64,000 nt of DNA from G963662905 sp965230045 (GCA_965230045.1 OZ245940.1:3782001-3846000); one strand, 5' to 3'; numbered from the stretch's first letter, positions 27,671-37,099 are shown. Notes: generated by a model not told the origin, from the letters alone. Made by a program: numbers and translations.

Positions 27671-28171
27671 TTAAATCAAAATTCCATGGTTAATGCGATG
27701 CAATTCGGCAAGCACTAACTCTTTTCCATATGAGTCCTTGAGCAGCTCTACGGGCTTCTGTTTTGCCAATGCAAAATTGGGGGTATTTAACCAAAGGCGC
27801 AACTTTTCAATTCCTCCAAAAACTTCCAGCCCAACATTTGTCACTTCAGCAATTTCAATAATCTTCTCCGAATGAATAGCCTTAAAGGAATGGCTTTTAG
27901 TGGATTTATACCGCTGCAGGGATTTCGTAGAAAGATCCAGAAAATTAGCCCAATCATTTTCTGTGAAGGGCGTATAAGTTTGAATCAATTCAAAAAGAGA
28001 ATATGGAATACCAGCTCTTATCGCAGCAATCATAATCATTTTGTCCGACAGAAACTCATTATAACCAATGCGCTTTTTCGTAATTTGCTTGATGCCCTTT
28101 TTGTTATCACCGTTTAGAAAACGGACTATTTCCCGGTCCAGCTTTGTTTTAATATTTGATGTCTGGCTCAT
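27671..28171 (-). CDS. Xre/MbcA/ParS-type antitoxin with DUF2384 C-terminus
   Basis: 166 aa from ATG 28171 (an upstream in-frame ATG at 28189 would make the mRNA leaderless and overlap the operator). The middle has a helix-turn-helix region (ENDWANFLDLSTKSLQRY) and the end has the toxin-binding DUF2384 motif (LWLNTPNFALAKQKPVELL, ELVLAELHRINHG). It neutralises the adjacent RES toxin and is expected to repress the operon. A 14-bp inverted repeat overlapping the promoter supports this. Confidence 0.85.
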   Translation of the reverse strand: MSQTSNIKTKLDREIVRFLNGDNKKGIKQITKKRIGYNEFLSDKMIMIAAIRAGIPYSLFELIQTYTPFTENDWANFLDLSTKSLQRYKSTKSHSFKAIHSEKIIEIAEVTNVGLEVFGGIEKLRLWLNTPNFALAKQKPVELLKDSYGKELVLAELHRINHGILI

Positions 28172-28187
28172 ATGACAGTCTTTAGAC

Positions 28188-28204
28188 ATTTGTCCACAAA
28201 TATA
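28188..28204 (-). promoter_or_regulatory. Promoter -7 box with overlapping operator of the Xre-RES operon
   Basis: ATTTGT-CC-ACAAAT (28188-28201) is a perfect inverted repeat. It overlaps the minus-strand -7 box TATATTTG (28204-28197). Repressor binding here would block RNA polymerase, which fits autoregulation. Confidence 0.55.
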
Positions 28205-28331
28205 CGACTTTTTTCTTGCAACGGGAAAATAATTCCGCCATGACCAAAAGAAGCAAAATCACAGCAAAGCGTCTTAAGGCCGGTTTGGTTTATTCACATA
28301 ATTATGTCCTTCGGTGGCCAAACGAAATTTG

Positions 28332-28339
28332 TATCTTTG
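28332..28339 (+). promoter_or_regulatory. -7 box of the gltX operon
   Basis: TATCTTTG followed by CG-rich start region, 24 nt before the gltX ATG. Matches TAnnTTTG exactly; no canonical TTG upstream. Confidence 0.55.
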
Positions 28340-28362
28340 CGCCTTCAAAAAAATAATGAAAT

Positions 28363-29880
28363 ATGTCAGATATCCGAGTTCGATTTGCTCCCAGCCCAAC
28401 CGGCCCGCTCCATATGGGCGGCGTGCGCACAGCATTATATAACTACCTTTTTGCCCGCAAGCATGGCGGCAAGATGATCCTCCGCATCGAGGATACCGAT
28501 CAAAACCGTTTTGTGGCAGGCGCCGAAGATTATATTGAGCGCTCTTTTGAATGGTGCGGTATTCAATTTGACGAAGGCGTGAAAGCCGGTGGCGATTTTG
28601 GCCCATACAAACAATCGGAGCGTTCTGCCATTTACCGTGAATATATTGGCGAACTGCTCGAAAAAGGCCATGCTTATTATGCCTTTGATACGCCCGAAGA
28701 GCTGGATACACTGCGCAATGAACTTGAAGAAAAAAAAGAAACTTTTGTGTACGACACAAAGAGCCGTATGAATCTGCGCAACAGCCTGAGCCTTTCCAAA
28801 GAAGAAACCGAGAAGCTGCTGCTCGACGGCACGCCATATGTCATCCGATTTAAAATCCCGGAAAATACTGAAGTAAGTTTTACTGATATTATTCGTGGCA
28901 CGGTAAAAGTGCATTCATCCACATTGGATGATAAAGTGCTGTTTAAAACCGACGGCCTGCCCACCTACCATTTAGCCAATATCGTGGACGACCACCTAAT
29001 GCAGATTTCGCATGTAATCCGCGGAGAAGAATGGCTACCCAGCGCGCCGCTGCACGTTTTGCTTTATGAAGCATTTGAGTGGGAAAAGCCGCAATTTGCC
29101 CACCTTCCTGTAATTCTCAAACCTGTTGGAAAAGGCAAACTCAGCAAGCGCGATGGCGACAAAATGGGTTTTCCGGTATTTCCTTTGGAATGGAAAGACC
29201 CCAAAAGCGGGGAAACTTTTGCCGGCTACCGCGAAGACGGTTATTTACCTGAAGCCTTCGTAAATATGCTTGCATTGCTGGGATGGAACCCGGGAACAGA
29301 ACAGGAAGTATTCCAAATGGAAGAACTGATTGAAGCTTTTGATCTGGAACGCGTGGTAAAATCAGGTGCAAAATTCAATCCGGATAAGGCCAAATGGTTC
29401 AACCAACAATTTATCCGTTTGAAAAGCAATCAGGAACTGGCTCAGGCCTTTGATAAAATCCTGAAAGAAAAAAGCATAGAAGCGCCCATCGACTTTACAG
29501 AGAAAATCGTTGCTTTAGTAAAGGAGCGCGTGGAGTTTATCCAGGATTTCTGGACACAGGCACATTTCTTCTATAAAGCACCGGAAGAATATGACGCCAA
29601 AGTGGTAAAGAAACGCTGGAAAGAAGATACCGGTGCACATATCACCGAAATGATTGAAAAACTCCGTCAAGTCGATAACTGGCAAGCCGATAACATCAAA
29701 GAATGTATGAGCGCTTTCATTCAGGAAAAAGAACTCAGCATGGGACAAATGATGAACGCCATCCGCTTATCATTAGTAGGCAGCAGCATGGGACCCGATC
29801 TGGCACTGATTGCTGAATTAATCGGCAAGGACGAATGTCTGGCCCGTTTGGCAAAAGCAGTAGAACGCATCAAAAAATAG
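28363..29880 (+). CDS. gltX: Glutamyl-tRNA synthetase
   Basis: 505 aa class I synthetase. The HIGH-type motif is in APSPTGPLHMGG (about residues 9-20), RIEDTDQNR follows, and the KMSKS-type motif is KLSKR at 259-263. The C-terminal anticodon-binding part is helical and of normal length. It charges tRNA-Glu with glutamate. First gene of an operon: folB starts 3 nt after the stop. Confidence 0.97.
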   Translation: MSDIRVRFAPSPTGPLHMGGVRTALYNYLFARKHGGKMILRIEDTDQNRFVAGAEDYIERSFEWCGIQFDEGVKAGGDFGPYKQSERSAIYREYIGELLEKGHAYYAFDTPEELDTLRNELEEKKETFVYDTKSRMNLRNSLSLSKEETEKLLLDGTPYVIRFKIPENTEVSFTDIIRGTVKVHSSTLDDKVLFKTDGLPTYHLANIVDDHLMQISHVIRGEEWLPSAPLHVLLYEAFEWEKPQFAHLPVILKPVGKGKLSKRDGDKMGFPVFPLEWKDPKSGETFAGYREDGYLPEAFVNMLALLGWNPGTEQEVFQMEELIEAFDLERVVKSGAKFNPDKAKWFNQQFIRLKSNQELAQAFDKILKEKSIEAPIDFTEKIVALVKERVEFIQDFWTQAHFFYKAPEEYDAKVVKKRWKEDTGAHITEMIEKLRQVDNWQADNIKECMSAFIQEKELSMGQMMNAIRLSLVGSSMGPDLALIAELIGKDECLARLAKAVERIKK

Positions 29881-29882
29881 TT

Positions 29883-30242
29883 ATGGGAATCATCTCAATA
29901 AAAGGCATGGAGTTTTTTGCGCATCACGGATGTTTTGCGGAGGAACGCACCGTCGGCACGCGTTTCAGTGTTGACCTGAGCATGGAATATGATACAACTA
30001 AAGCAGAAGAAAGTGATAACTTACACGATACGATTGATTATCAATCGGTATATGGAATTGTAAAAGAAGAAATGGCCATTTCTTCCAATCTACTGGAACA
30101 TGTGGGGCGCAGGATCATCAAATCCATTGAAAAAAAATTCGAAAGCATTGGATTGATCGAACTGGAAATCAACAAACTGAATCCGCCGCTTGGAGGGAAG
30201 ATGGAGAGCGTCAGTGTTTATTTGAGCAACGACTGTTCCTAA
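29883..30242 (+). CDS. folB: Dihydroneopterin aldolase
   Basis: 119 aa from ATG 29883, the normal FolB length; the open frame extends further upstream but only inside gltX. Typical FolB features are GMEFFAHHGCFAEER near the start, DTIDYQSVYGIV, and the late LNPPLGGKMESVSV. It converts dihydroneopterin to 6-hydroxymethyl-dihydropterin in folate synthesis. The stop TAA overlaps the next ATG (TAATG). Confidence 0.93.
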   Translation: MGIISIKGMEFFAHHGCFAEERTVGTRFSVDLSMEYDTTKAEESDNLHDTIDYQSVYGIVKEEMAISSNLLEHVGRRIIKSIEKKFESIGLIELEINKLNPPLGGKMESVSVYLSNDCS

Positions 30243-30448
30243 TGAGCAAAGAAAACAAAAACCAGGCATGGCAGGAAGTTCCCGAAGAGCTTTCGACCTG
30301 TCCGAAGTGTGGCAGTAAATTCCACTGCTCCACTTCGGGCAAATGCTGGTGCGTTGAGCTGTATGTGCCCCCGGAAAAAATGGAACAAATACGCCGGGAA
30401 TTTGATAGTTGCCTCTGCCCCAATTGCCTGAAAGAGTATAGTGAATAA
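30242..30448 (+). CDS. Cysteine-rich CWC-family protein
   Basis: 68 aa. Eight cysteines include CPKCGSKFHC, CWC and CLCPNCL, the CWC family pattern (small metal-binding protein of unknown function). It overlaps folB by 1 nt and so is translationally coupled as the third gene of the gltX-folB operon. Confidence 0.85.
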   Translation: MSKENKNQAWQEVPEELSTCPKCGSKFHCSTSGKCWCVELYVPPEKMEQIRREFDSCLCPNCLKEYSE

Positions 30449-30461
30449 GAATTTTTAGCCC

Positions 30462-32756
30462 TTACTTCCACGGGCTTCTGTTAAACAGCAGAAAGCCAAA
30501 ACGAAAAACCATACTAAAGGATTCGGTTTCGTGATCGTAATAATTCAGGTTGATACTGGCCGGCCCCAAAAAAGTATGATATACCAGGCTCGTGCTGGCA
30601 AGATATGAGCGGTATTGCCATTTTGCACCGTATTCGGCCTGCAAGTCTGCATTTTGAACAATCTGTTGATAAGGCTGAAAAACATATCCTTCCAAACGAA
30701 AATCCAATTTCTTCATTAGCGGATAAATAAGTTTAAGTCCACCTGCAACAAAATTATGTGCCCGGTAAGCAGGCAGAAAAAGGCTTTTCATTTCGGGTAT
30801 GGGTTCAAAAGCCGGTGCCGCAAGGATAGTGCTCGTATAATTCGCCCTCAGGGGATAATCCGAAACACATATTTCGCCATAAAAACCAAGCTTGAGTTTT
30901 CCAATGTGCTCAAAATAATTATCATAAATCGCTCTGGCCATAACGATATGATGTGTTTTTTCATATTCATTACCGCCGCGCAGATTGCCTGTTGATCCTG
31001 CCTGCATCCGCTCCTCGCCTACAATATAAGCACCCAGCAGCCTGAAACGGACACCGCTACTGGCATACTGCTTTCGGTTTAACGAGTTGATATCTAGCTC
31101 CATATATGGCGAAAAATAATCAAAATCCGTTTGATCTGCCGTATCTGTCCGGCTAAACTGATTGTTTTGATAATATTCATCGCTGTTCATGCCCACATCA
31201 AGCCCATATTCCATTTTGCCGCTTGCCCGCACCGGAAAAGAAATATTTACATTGAGATTGTTCATTTCCTGAAGCAAATAGGAAGGGTTTTCATCGAAGA
31301 AAAAGTAGGTTTTATTTTTGAAATAATCCTTATAGTTCATGCAAAAGGATCCGGAAAGTGCCAAAGGGTTTTTTCCGGGAAAATCCAGGCGAAATCCGCT
31401 ATAAAATGATTTATAAAACTGACCAAAATATCCGTTGATTTTATACAAACTGGCGTGATGTCCTATTTTTCGGTATTTCAGTTCCATAAAACCTTCATTT
31501 GTGGTATTGGAAGCAATACTGCCGCCAAACTGGACTTCAAATGGGTGGGCTTCTTCAACGTTCAGTTCCAGCGTATAAGCTTTACGGTCGCTTTTGTATT
31601 TTAATTGCGGAAAAATATATTGCACCTGATCATTTGCCAGCAATCGAAAATACGCTTCCCGGGCTTCCTCCAGGCTGATGCTGTCATTTTTTCGGATAAA
31701 CTGCCGCCTGATATAGTCCCTGCTCCGTTTTCGTAGGCCTGTGATATGAACCGAATCAATTATTATGGGCGGGATTTGCTCCCGAAAGGCTTCGCGTTTT
31801 TCCGCACGTTGATTTTGTGTTTCAAAACTGTTGATGACTTGGATTATTTCCGGCATATTGCGCAGCGTTTCCCTGTACCCCGAATCAATAAACGCCTTAG
31901 CGCGGCTAAAATCAATCACGTCCACATTGCCGGTTTTCGGTTCAATGAGAATGCCGTTATTGAGGATAACTGTATAATTTGTTTTGGCCATCAGCATATT
32001 CTGAATTTGGGAAACGATGTTGTTTTTATCCGGATTGGAATAATTTCCGGCTACTTTGCTACCGATAATCAGCTCAGGCTGCCAGGTTTTTAGCGCAACA
32101 TCTGCAGGGAAATTATTGTACATACCCCCATCGAACAGAAGTTTCCCGTCGCGTTCAATGGGCTTGAAATAAAAAGGGAAAGTCATGGAAGCCCGCACTG
32201 CACTGCCCAAATCGCCATTTTTTAAAACAATGGCCTGATTGGAATCAATATCCGCGGCGATGCAACGAAAAGGCAGAAAAAGATTATTAAAGTTATAATC
32301 TGCTGCAGCGGAAGGCCCGGAAAAAAATTCCATAAACTGAAACTCCATCAAATATGGATTGATGATATTGGTGGGAAGAATGGGATTTATGGATTTCCCG
32401 ATTTCAAAATCGAGTTCAACCCAGGAAGCATTAGGTGATTCTTTTTTGAAATAAAATGAATACTTATCGTCAATTTCCCCGTCGGCCCATTTCTGAAAAT
32501 CCGGAGCTGTAACAATGGCTTCCATTTCTTCCGTGGTATATCCGGCGGCATACATTCCTCCGATTATGGCCCCGATGGAAGTACCGGCAACATAATCTAT
32601 CGGGATATCGTATTCTTCCAAAGCCCTGATAACACCAATGTGAGCCGTGCCTTTTGCCCCGCCACCACTGAGAATCAATGCGGTTCTTTGCGCAAAAGAC
32701 TGTGTGCACAGAACGGCTGATAGAAAAACGAAAAATATCCGGGCAAAGCTTTTCAA
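30462..32756 (-). CDS. Patatin-like phospholipase fused to POTRA and outer-membrane barrel (type Vd-like)
   Basis: 764 aa from a proposed TTG start at 32756, because this gives a clean signal peptide (KSFARIFFVFL..., ending SFAQ); the longest frame from 32897 has an implausible 47-residue leader. The patatin domain has the oxyanion loop GGGAKG (31-36), nucleophile Ser60 in GTSIG and the catalytic Asp in DGGMYNNFP. A POTRA-like segment (IDSVHITGLRKRSRDYIRRQF) and a 16-strand-type barrel ending RFGFLLFNRSPWK follow. It should be an outer-membrane lipid hydrolase. It converges with the gltX operon. Confidence 0.85.
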   Translation of the reverse strand: MKSFARIFFVFLSAVLCTQSFAQRTALILSGGGAKGTAHIGVIRALEEYDIPIDYVAGTSIGAIIGGMYAAGYTTEEMEAIVTAPDFQKWADGEIDDKYSFYFKKESPNASWVELDFEIGKSINPILPTNIINPYLMEFQFMEFFSGPSAAADYNFNNLFLPFRCIAADIDSNQAIVLKNGDLGSAVRASMTFPFYFKPIERDGKLLFDGGMYNNFPADVALKTWQPELIIGSKVAGNYSNPDKNNIVSQIQNMLMAKTNYTVILNNGILIEPKTGNVDVIDFSRAKAFIDSGYRETLRNMPEIIQVINSFETQNQRAEKREAFREQIPPIIIDSVHITGLRKRSRDYIRRQFIRKNDSISLEEAREAYFRLLANDQVQYIFPQLKYKSDRKAYTLELNVEEAHPFEVQFGGSIASNTTNEGFMELKYRKIGHHASLYKINGYFGQFYKSFYSGFRLDFPGKNPLALSGSFCMNYKDYFKNKTYFFFDENPSYLLQEMNNLNVNISFPVRASGKMEYGLDVGMNSDEYYQNNQFSRTDTADQTDFDYFSPYMELDINSLNRKQYASSGVRFRLLGAYIVGEERMQAGSTGNLRGGNEYEKTHHIVMARAIYDNYFEHIGKLKLGFYGEICVSDYPLRANYTSTILAAPAFEPIPEMKSLFLPAYRAHNFVAGGLKLIYPLMKKLDFRLEGYVFQPYQQIVQNADLQAEYGAKWQYRSYLASTSLVYHTFLGPASINLNYYDHETESFSMVFRFGFLLFNRSPWK

Positions 32757-32781
32757 TTTTGATTGTATTATTGTTTCATTG

Positions 32782-32789
32782 CAAAAATA
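32782..32789 (-). promoter_or_regulatory. -7 box of the patatin/barrel gene
   Basis: Minus strand TATTTTTG matches TAnnTTTG and sits 26 nt before the proposed TTG start (32756), inside the longer open frame. This argues against the upstream ATG. The candidate -33 TTTG is at 14 nt rather than 19. Confidence 0.45.
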
Positions 32790-32869
32790 CAAATACAAAC
32801 AAACAAATCGGAACAAAAAAGGCCAAACCGGACGATTTGCACGAAATGATTCCGTATGCTGGTTATATG

Positions 32870-33904
32870 TTACTGATAACGAACATAATGCTCCCACTTA
32901 TCGATAACAGCTTTTAAATCATCGGGCAGTTCCGAATCGAATTGCATTACCTTTTTTGTTGAAGGATGTACGAATCCAAGCGTACGTGCATGCAAGGCCT
33001 GGCGTGGCAATAAACGGAAGCAGTTCTGAACAAACTGCTTGTATCGTGTAAAAGTAGTTCCTTTAACAATTGAGTCGCCGCCATAGGTTGCATCGCCAAA
33101 CAATGGATGCTTCGTGTACTGGAAATGAGCCCTGATCTGGTGCGTACGACCTGTTTCCAAACGGCATTCCACTAATGTAACATAGCCAAATCTTTGTAAA
33201 ACTTTATAATGTGATATAGCATGTTTTCCTTCACTTCCATCCGGAAAAACGTACATAATTTTTCGGTCTTTAGGGCTTCTGCCGATATGGCCTTCGATGC
33301 GGCCTTCATCTTCTTCGAAATCGCCCCAGGCCAGAGCAATATACCGGCGGGTGATGCTGTGATCAAAAAACTGTTTGGCCATAAAAGCCTGAGCTTCCTC
33401 GTTTTTCGCTGCCATCAACAGACCAGAAGTATCTTTGTCAATACGGTGGAGCAAATAAGGAACCGTAGGATTTTCAGGGTTTTGCTGTTGGAAATGGTAT
33501 AAAAGCGCGTTGAGCAAAGTGCCTGTAAAATTATTGTAGCCCGGATGCACCACCATGCCGGCTTCTTTGTTCACAATGATGATATCATCATCTTCATAAA
33601 CAACTTCAATCGGGATATTTTCGGCAATAAGCTCCACCTCACGCGGCGGCGTGGGCAAATTAATAACAACCTCATCCAGTGGATGAATTTTATAATTGGG
33701 CTTCACTGCTTTACCATTGACTTCGATCAGGCCGGCTTTTGCGGCATTCTGGATTTTATTGCGCGATGTATGTTCCAGCTTATTGAGCAGCCATTTATCG
33801 ATACGCAAAAGGCTTTGACCGGGATCGGCTTTAAAGCGGTAATGTTCGTAAAGTTCTTCGTCCTGTTCCTGATTATCCTGTTCGGGCTGTAAATCTTCTT
33901 TCAT
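32870..33904 (-). CDS. rluD: RluA/RluD-family 23S rRNA pseudouridine synthase
   Basis: 344 aa. An N-terminal S4 domain (LLRIDKWLLNKLEHTSRNKIQ) precedes the synthase domain with HRIDKDTSG at 153-161 (catalytic Asp156), then LVECRLETGRTHQIRAHF. It isomerises uridines in large-subunit rRNA. Third gene of the PASTA-T9SS-rluD operon, starting 3 nt after the T9SS gene stop. Confidence 0.9.
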   Translation of the reverse strand: MKEDLQPEQDNQEQDEELYEHYRFKADPGQSLLRIDKWLLNKLEHTSRNKIQNAAKAGLIEVNGKAVKPNYKIHPLDEVVINLPTPPREVELIAENIPIEVVYEDDDIIIVNKEAGMVVHPGYNNFTGTLLNALLYHFQQQNPENPTVPYLLHRIDKDTSGLLMAAKNEEAQAFMAKQFFDHSITRRYIALAWGDFEEDEGRIEGHIGRSPKDRKIMYVFPDGSEGKHAISHYKVLQRFGYVTLVECRLETGRTHQIRAHFQYTKHPLFGDATYGGDSIVKGTTFTRYKQFVQNCFRLLPRQALHARTLGFVHPSTKKVMQFDSELPDDLKAVIDKWEHYVRYQ

Positions 33905-33907
33905 GCG

Positions 33908-35983
33908 CTATCGTGCTCCAATAATAAATTTAATCGTGTGGGTTTCTCCATTGCTTTTGTTACTGACACGCAGGATGTACATTCCGGACGACATATTGCT
34001 GAGCGGGATTTCATCCACCCAGGATGATTCATACATCAATTTTCCGAGGATATTATAAACCCTGATATTCAACTGTTCCAGTTTTTCCGGATCTGTGGTT
34101 TCGGGAGTTGCAGAAAATTTCAGGCTTTTCTGGTTTTCCGGCACCGGATTTGGCCATACAGTAAGATTATCGGGCAGCTTGTTCCCTTTGGCAGGATATT
34201 CCTTGAGTTGCTTGCCCATCACCGGGCGAATCATCAGGCAACCTTCAAATTGCGAGGTAAACCACTGATCCTCAATATTAAAATAGATATTTTCCTGAGC
34301 ATTCCTACTGCGGTCAAACCCTACGTTCAGGTTATCATCGGTCGTTTGGATCCAACCCACATAAAAGCTGTTGCTCACCGGTACGGGTTCATCAAAATAG
34401 TAGCGGACAAATCGGTTCAGGCCGTCTTCAAATTCTGATTTTACTACTTGTTCCGTATTGATGATATTGCCGGGAATTCCGTTATTGTCGCGCCAAACAG
34501 TCAGGTTAAAATACTGTTCATTTCCACCGTTCAATGTATTGTTGAAGAAGAAATCCACAGCACGTAAGGTGTCTTTGGTGTTGATGCGGAAACGATATGC
34601 CATGCGTGCCCCGGCCGGCGTAAGGCCATATCCCGCTTCTGCCGAGCCGTCATCATAAGCATAATAATTCGTCATTTTCTGAACGAAATCAACTGTATCG
34701 CCGAGGCGCAGACTGGGGGTAACATCACTGATAATAATATGGCGGATAGTAAATTCAGCGGAATCGGCCTGTCCGAAGGGATCAACAGGAAGGATAAATT
34801 CCACAGGCGGCTCTGCAAAAGGCTTATGGGTCACAAAACCGCTGTCCACATAAGGATAAACCGGGTAGTTACCCCCATCGTATCCGTACACAAATTCGCC
34901 ATCACCGTCAAGCACTTTGTATTCGTAACTACCGAGATATACCGACGTATCGAGGTTGGTGATATAGTTGTGCACCGTATCCTGCATTTCATTGGTCGGG
35001 TTGTTCGAATACTGGTTATAGGGCATCGCCTGATAATATTTCAGGAAACTTTGCGGTTTTTCACTGAAACCGATGAAGGGATAAATGCTGTCGCCTGCCG
35101 TACGTCCCTTGTCGAGATAAACATAATCAATGTTCCAGTTATCGGCATTGCTTTGCCAACTGGGCAGAATATCATCGGCAATGCTGGCATAATTAAAAAA
35201 GCGGAATTGAAAATCTTTACGGTAATAAGTGGCACTGTCTTGAATCGGGATCAATACCTGCTGGTTATAATCGCCAAGATATTTGTAGAAAGTATCGATG
35301 GGCATACCGGCGCTGCTCCAGATACGATTCCATTTTGCCGCAATGATAATAGGGTCGTATTCGATAATACTGTCGTGTTCAGGTATGATTTCCACGATAT
35401 TACCTTCAATATCATAGATAGTATCGGCGGGCACTACAATGGTGTCGTTAGGTGTAAAAAGTGTATCTTCCGGTTCTGTAAGAAATTCCAAAACCAAAGA
35501 GTCCTTTGCTTCCGGATTATTGCCACGTCCTTGCGGTTGATAATAAAATGAAAAATACAATGAATCTTTTTTACGCATCGGGCGGTTTTCCTCGCCAAAA
35601 ACTGAATCCAGGCGAATAGGACGCGAAGTGAGGTAGTCGGCAACAAAAGAATAAGGGCTGGCATTGGAATAAACTTTTCCGTATTGATTGATCGCATCTA
35701 AGGTAGCCACACCGATATTGGGCGGATACAACTGAAAATCGCGGTTTACGTAGGCAAAACTGTCCACCCAAAGGTTTTCCGAAGGATAGGACTGTTTTTC
35801 GCGGAAGTCATCAAAAAAAGGAAGCGTCATGGCTTTCATTTCCTCTTTTGTGCTTTTCAATGCCTTAGGGATCATGCTTTCTTTAACCAACACCGGATTT
35901 TGGTGCAAATTGCTGAGAATTTCCTGCGCATTAAGGCTTGCGATAAATAAAACAGAGATAAGTATTATTGAGATTCTTTTCAT
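33908..35983 (-). CDS. Large secreted protein with T9SS sorting domain
   Basis: 691 aa. The signal peptide (MKRISIILISVLFIASLNAQ) is followed by a long region rich in Asp, Tyr and Pro (FFDDFREKQSYPSENLWVD and DTIYDIEGNIVEIIPEHDSI), likely jelly-roll modules. The last 80 residues are a type A sorting domain (VWPNPVPENQ, VYNILGKLMYESS, SGMYILRV, IKFIIGAR). The substrate is unknown. Its position between the PASTA gene and rluD is conserved-looking in layout, but this was not checked against other genomes. Confidence 0.82.
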   Translation of the reverse strand: MKRISIILISVLFIASLNAQEILSNLHQNPVLVKESMIPKALKSTKEEMKAMTLPFFDDFREKQSYPSENLWVDSFAYVNRDFQLYPPNIGVATLDAINQYGKVYSNASPYSFVADYLTSRPIRLDSVFGEENRPMRKKDSLYFSFYYQPQGRGNNPEAKDSLVLEFLTEPEDTLFTPNDTIVVPADTIYDIEGNIVEIIPEHDSIIEYDPIIIAAKWNRIWSSAGMPIDTFYKYLGDYNQQVLIPIQDSATYYRKDFQFRFFNYASIADDILPSWQSNADNWNIDYVYLDKGRTAGDSIYPFIGFSEKPQSFLKYYQAMPYNQYSNNPTNEMQDTVHNYITNLDTSVYLGSYEYKVLDGDGEFVYGYDGGNYPVYPYVDSGFVTHKPFAEPPVEFILPVDPFGQADSAEFTIRHIIISDVTPSLRLGDTVDFVQKMTNYYAYDDGSAEAGYGLTPAGARMAYRFRINTKDTLRAVDFFFNNTLNGGNEQYFNLTVWRDNNGIPGNIINTEQVVKSEFEDGLNRFVRYYFDEPVPVSNSFYVGWIQTTDDNLNVGFDRSRNAQENIYFNIEDQWFTSQFEGCLMIRPVMGKQLKEYPAKGNKLPDNLTVWPNPVPENQKSLKFSATPETTDPEKLEQLNIRVYNILGKLMYESSWVDEIPLSNMSSGMYILRVSNKSNGETHTIKFIIGAR

Positions 35984-36008
35984 GTGCTAACTTTTTGCTT
36001 GTACTAAC

Positions 36009-36851
36009 CTAGAATTCAAGATCGGTAATACTGTCCAAATTTAAGGAATCACTGGTATAAGTAAGTATAAGTGAATCAAAATTCAATTTGGTATCGGGGC
36101 ATAATTTCAGGCTGATTTCTGTTCCGGGCTCAAAAGCAGCGTATTCATCAAAATCAGGATCCTGAGCATAAACACGGAGATATTGACCTTCTTCGTCCAT
36201 TGCGGGATCCAGTTGGCCCATATTAAAACCGCTGTTGTATATTGCCTGAACGGCCTGCGAACGGTTCAAACCGATGAGGAAGGGCAGCGGGTTTTGCGGG
36301 TTGTGCAATCCTTTGGAAGCCACCAGCGTGATGGCCGAACCTTTTACCAATTCCGTACCGGGCACAGCAGTATCGCCATTAAACAACTGATATTGAACCG
36401 CATTTCTGTCAAAACCATTGATAAATTCCAGACGGTCAACATTAAGCCGGTTCATCTGCAATACTTCCACGGCCTGACGTACTGAAAGATCTTTTAGATT
36501 GGGCATAACAACCATTTCGGGTGTAGTGGCCACGATGGTGATATAAATTTTCCGGCGGGGCTTCACATCGCTCAAAGGCAAAGGATCCTGGCGCACGATG
36601 GTGCCGGCGGGCAGATAATCGTTATACACCGAATCCATAATGTAATAGCGTAAATTTGCTTCCTCGGCAAACTGCACTAGACTATCCATGTGTTTTCCCT
36701 CAAAATCAGGCAACTGCATGGCATCACTGTGCAGCGTAAAAGCTTTGAGCCACAATAAAGTTAGCACAAAAAACAAAACGGCTGCCAGCAGGCCAATGCC
36801 AAGATGTACGTATAAGCGGCGGTAATTTGAAAAATGCCCGCGTATTTTCAT
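36009..36851 (-). CDS. Membrane-anchored PASTA-domain protein (no kinase domain)
   Basis: 280 aa from ATG 36851 (MKIRGHFSNYRR), preferred over 36887. A single transmembrane helix (about residues 14-36) anchors three PASTA repeats in the periplasm (starting MQLPDFEGK, VVMPNLKDLSVRQAVEVL and LPFLIGLNRSQAVQAI). PASTA modules bind muropeptides or lipid II-like ligands. The gene is divergent from D-Ala-D-Ala ligase, so a role in sensing or shaping peptidoglycan is plausible. First gene of its operon. Confidence 0.88.
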   Translation of the reverse strand: MKIRGHFSNYRRLYVHLGIGLLAAVLFFVLTLLWLKAFTLHSDAMQLPDFEGKHMDSLVQFAEEANLRYYIMDSVYNDYLPAGTIVRQDPLPLSDVKPRRKIYITIVATTPEMVVMPNLKDLSVRQAVEVLQMNRLNVDRLEFINGFDRNAVQYQLFNGDTAVPGTELVKGSAITLVASKGLHNPQNPLPFLIGLNRSQAVQAIYNSGFNMGQLDPAMDEEGQYLRVYAQDPDFDEYAAFEPGTEISLKLCPDTKLNFDSLILTYTSDSLNLDSITDLEF

Positions 36852-36910
36852 GATTAATCCTTTGGTGAAAAAATAACTTTTATTCACTGGAAATATTGCA
36901 CTTCCGGCAG

Positions 36911-36918
36911 CAAAGATA
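36911..36918 (-). promoter_or_regulatory. -7 box of the PASTA-T9SS-rluD operon, abutted by repeat B5
   Basis: Minus strand TATCTTTG matches TAnnTTTG, 60 nt before the PASTA start. Family B copy 5 begins at 36918, so whatever once lay at -33 has been replaced by the repeat arm. No TTG is visible at the correct spacing. Confidence 0.45.
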
Positions 36919-37099
36919 ATTAGTTTTTGCCTATAAAGTCCGCTAACTTTCCCGTAGCTACGGGACTTGCCTAAAATATGCTTACTTCGTCAAGCTCAGC
37001 ACAGGCATTTACACATTAAGCTCTGCTTTTTTGGGCTGCGCAAGCCTCCTTATCGCTCTTCATAGTTCAGTGACCCCACTCTATGGACAAACATTAATT
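36918..37099. repeat. Foldback element, family B copy 5
   Basis: Left arm AATTAGTTTTTGCCTATAAA, right arm CTCTATGGACAAACATTAATT. The interior holds CCCGTAGCTACGGG and CAGGCATTTACACATTAAGC. It lies in the 490-bp gap between the divergent PASTA operon and ddl; the rest of the gap (37100-37377) shows only a small hairpin (CGCTTT/AAAGCG near 37230). Confidence 0.6.

Noticed and set aside
34739..35551. 270-codon open frame on the plus strand
   Set aside because: It lies wholly antisense to the T9SS protein gene at 33908-35983 and has no recognisable motif or promoter.
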